Positions 4,977 through 5,866 of a stretch of 5,866 nucleotides of DNA are shown here, in pieces. The translations under genes and the position numbers were made by a program. Positions within the stretch are counted from its first letter, which is position 1; each line of letters opens with the position of its first letter. Source of the DNA: Candidatus Blautia equi. Its GTDB lineage: Bacteria > Bacillota > Clostridia > Lachnospirales > Lachnospiraceae. The stretch covers positions 1 to 5,866 of the forward strand of contig JAGHUU010000005.1 of assembly GCA_018064695.1 (NCBI GenBank), in the 5' to 3' direction. The notes beneath the pieces were generated by a model. It searched no databases. It saw only the letters and a program-made list of their open reading frames with translations, and was not told the DNA's origin.

Positions 4977-5866
4977 ATGAAAGTCGTGGGTATCGTGGCG
5001 GAATACAATCCTTTCCACAACGGTCATGCTTATCAGATCAATTACATAAAAGAAACACTGCACGCAGACTATATCGCAGCAGTCATGAGCGGCGACTTTG
5101 TCCAGCGCGGCACTCCTGCCCTCTTTTCCAAACAGGACCGCGCAAAGATGGCACTCACCTGCGGTGTTGACCTGGTACTGGAGCTTCCGGTTCGTGTCTC
5201 CACATCAAGCGCAGAGGGCTTTGCCTCCGGTGCTGTGGAGCTACTTCACAACCTGGGCTGTGTGGATCAGATCTGTTTTGGCAGCGAATGCGGAACCATT
5301 GAGCCGTTTCTTAACATCGCATCCATACTGGTCAACGAACCAGAGGAATATAAAGCAGTTCTCTCCGCCTGCCTTCGCCAGGGCAAGAGTTTTCCCGAAG
5401 CACGGAGTCTTGCTCTCCGGGAATATCTCTCTGATGATTCTCTGGATGAGTTCCTCTCCGCCCCCAACAACATTCTTGGAATTGAATACTGTAAAGCACT
5501 CCTTCGCCTGAACAGTTCTATAGAGCCGGTAACACTTACACGCTCCGGTCATGATTATCATGACACTGAGCTTTCGGAGAACAGCCATCCATCTGCCACC
5601 GCCATACGGCAGATAATCAGTACTTTCGCTTCCGGTGATTATACTGAAAACGAATTAAAAAGTGTATTATCCGGTCAGGTTCCATCTGTTCTTCTGGATC
5701 ACGTTCTGAAACTGATCATGGAAAACAGTTATGTACCGGAATCCGATCTGGATCTGCTGCTCCATCATAAGCTGCTTCAGGCCGTCTATGAAAACACACT
5801 GGAGGATTATCTCGACATCTCTCCTGCCCTTGCCAATCGAATTCGAAATACCATCAATGCATACAC
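4977..5866 (+). CDS. tmcAL: tRNA(Met) cytidine acetate ligase (C-terminus outside window)
   Basis: The first 296 residues of TmcAL, formerly YlbM; the family is about 400 residues, so roughly a quarter is missing beyond the right edge. The enzyme activates acetate with ATP and transfers the acetyl group to the wobble cytidine (C34) of elongator tRNA(Met), making ac4C and securing AUG decoding. Seen: GIVAEYNPFHNGH (5-17) with the nucleotidyltransferase HxGH motif at 14-17, VMSGDFVQRG (36-45), FSKQDRAKMAL (50-60), DLVLELP (65-71), FGSE (101-104), PNNILGIEY (163-171) and SATAIR (206-211), all expected for ATP binding in this family. The ATG at 4977 has GAGGG at 4965-4969, 7 nt upstream. No clean promoter is visible: CATAAT at 4944-4949 could be a -10, but no convincing -35 accompanies it. 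The gene is divergent from pta-ackA, which produces the acetate it uses. Confidence 0.96.
   Translation, partial: MKVVGIVAEYNPFHNGHAYQINYIKETLHADYIAAVMSGDFVQRGTPALFSKQDRAKMALTCGVDLVLELPVRVSTSSAEGFASGAVELLHNLGCVDQICFGSECGTIEPFLNIASILVNEPEEYKAVLSACLRQGKSFPEARSLALREYLSDDSLDEFLSAPNNILGIEYCKALLRLNSSIEPVTLTRSGHDYHDTELSENSHPSATAIRQIISTFASGDYTENELKSVLSGQVPSVLLDHVLKLIMENSYVPESDLDLLLHHKLLQAVYENTLEDYLDISPALANRIRNTINAY

Noticed and set aside
5241..5588. Minus-strand open frame of 115 codons inside tmcAL
   Set aside because: The plus strand encodes conserved TmcAL motifs across the same span, and no start signals or family features are seen on the minus strand.

Overview
The window looks like core chromosome of a low-to-moderate-GC anaerobic Firmicute, most likely a Clostridia member of the Lachnospiraceae type. 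The reasons are the protein flavour (acetate kinase, phosphotransacetylase, L32 and the ABC-F protein all read like clostridial versions), strong AGGAGG-type ribosome binding sites, near-consensus sigma-A promoters and the fermentative pta-ackA pair. This assignment is from recognition, not from a search.

Layout, right to left. At the right edge, tmcAL (plus strand, cut by the window end) encodes a tRNA(Met) cytidine acetate ligase. It is divergent from a minus-strand series: pta, ackA, yceD, rpmF, an AEC-family transporter, and an ABC-F ATPase cut by the left edge. pta has a good promoter (TTGAAA-17-TATAAT) in the 153-bp divergent spacer, which also holds clustered ATGTT/AACAT half-sites. 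pta and ackA are 98 bp apart, with a hairpin between them. After ackA come several inverted repeats, one a plausible terminator. Then a perfect consensus promoter (TTGACA-17-TATAAT) starts yceD-rpmF. A clear intrinsic terminator follows rpmF and sits directly against the Shine-Dalgarno of the AEC gene. The AEC gene and the ABC-F gene are 12 bp apart and appear co-transcribed.

How the genes fit together: Pta and AckA convert acetyl-CoA to acetyl-phosphate and then to acetate plus ATP. TmcAL uses acetate and ATP to acetylate the elongator tRNA(Met) wobble cytidine. YceD, RpmF (L32) and, in a broad sense, the ABC-F protein are translation or ribosome-related. The AEC transporter may move an organic anion, but its substrate cannot be read from sequence. 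tmcAL-yceD-rpmF are adjacent in Bacillus subtilis (ylbM-ylbN-rpmF), so here pta-ackA sits inside a widespread neighbourhood.

I found no mobile element, CRISPR array, RNA gene, frameshift or novel multi-gene system. The points worth a second look are regulatory: inverted repeats in the spacers, and a terminator that leaves no room for a promoter before the AEC gene. No gene-free stretch exceeds 300 bases; the longest are 2301-2526 and 4824-4976, and their contents are listed.
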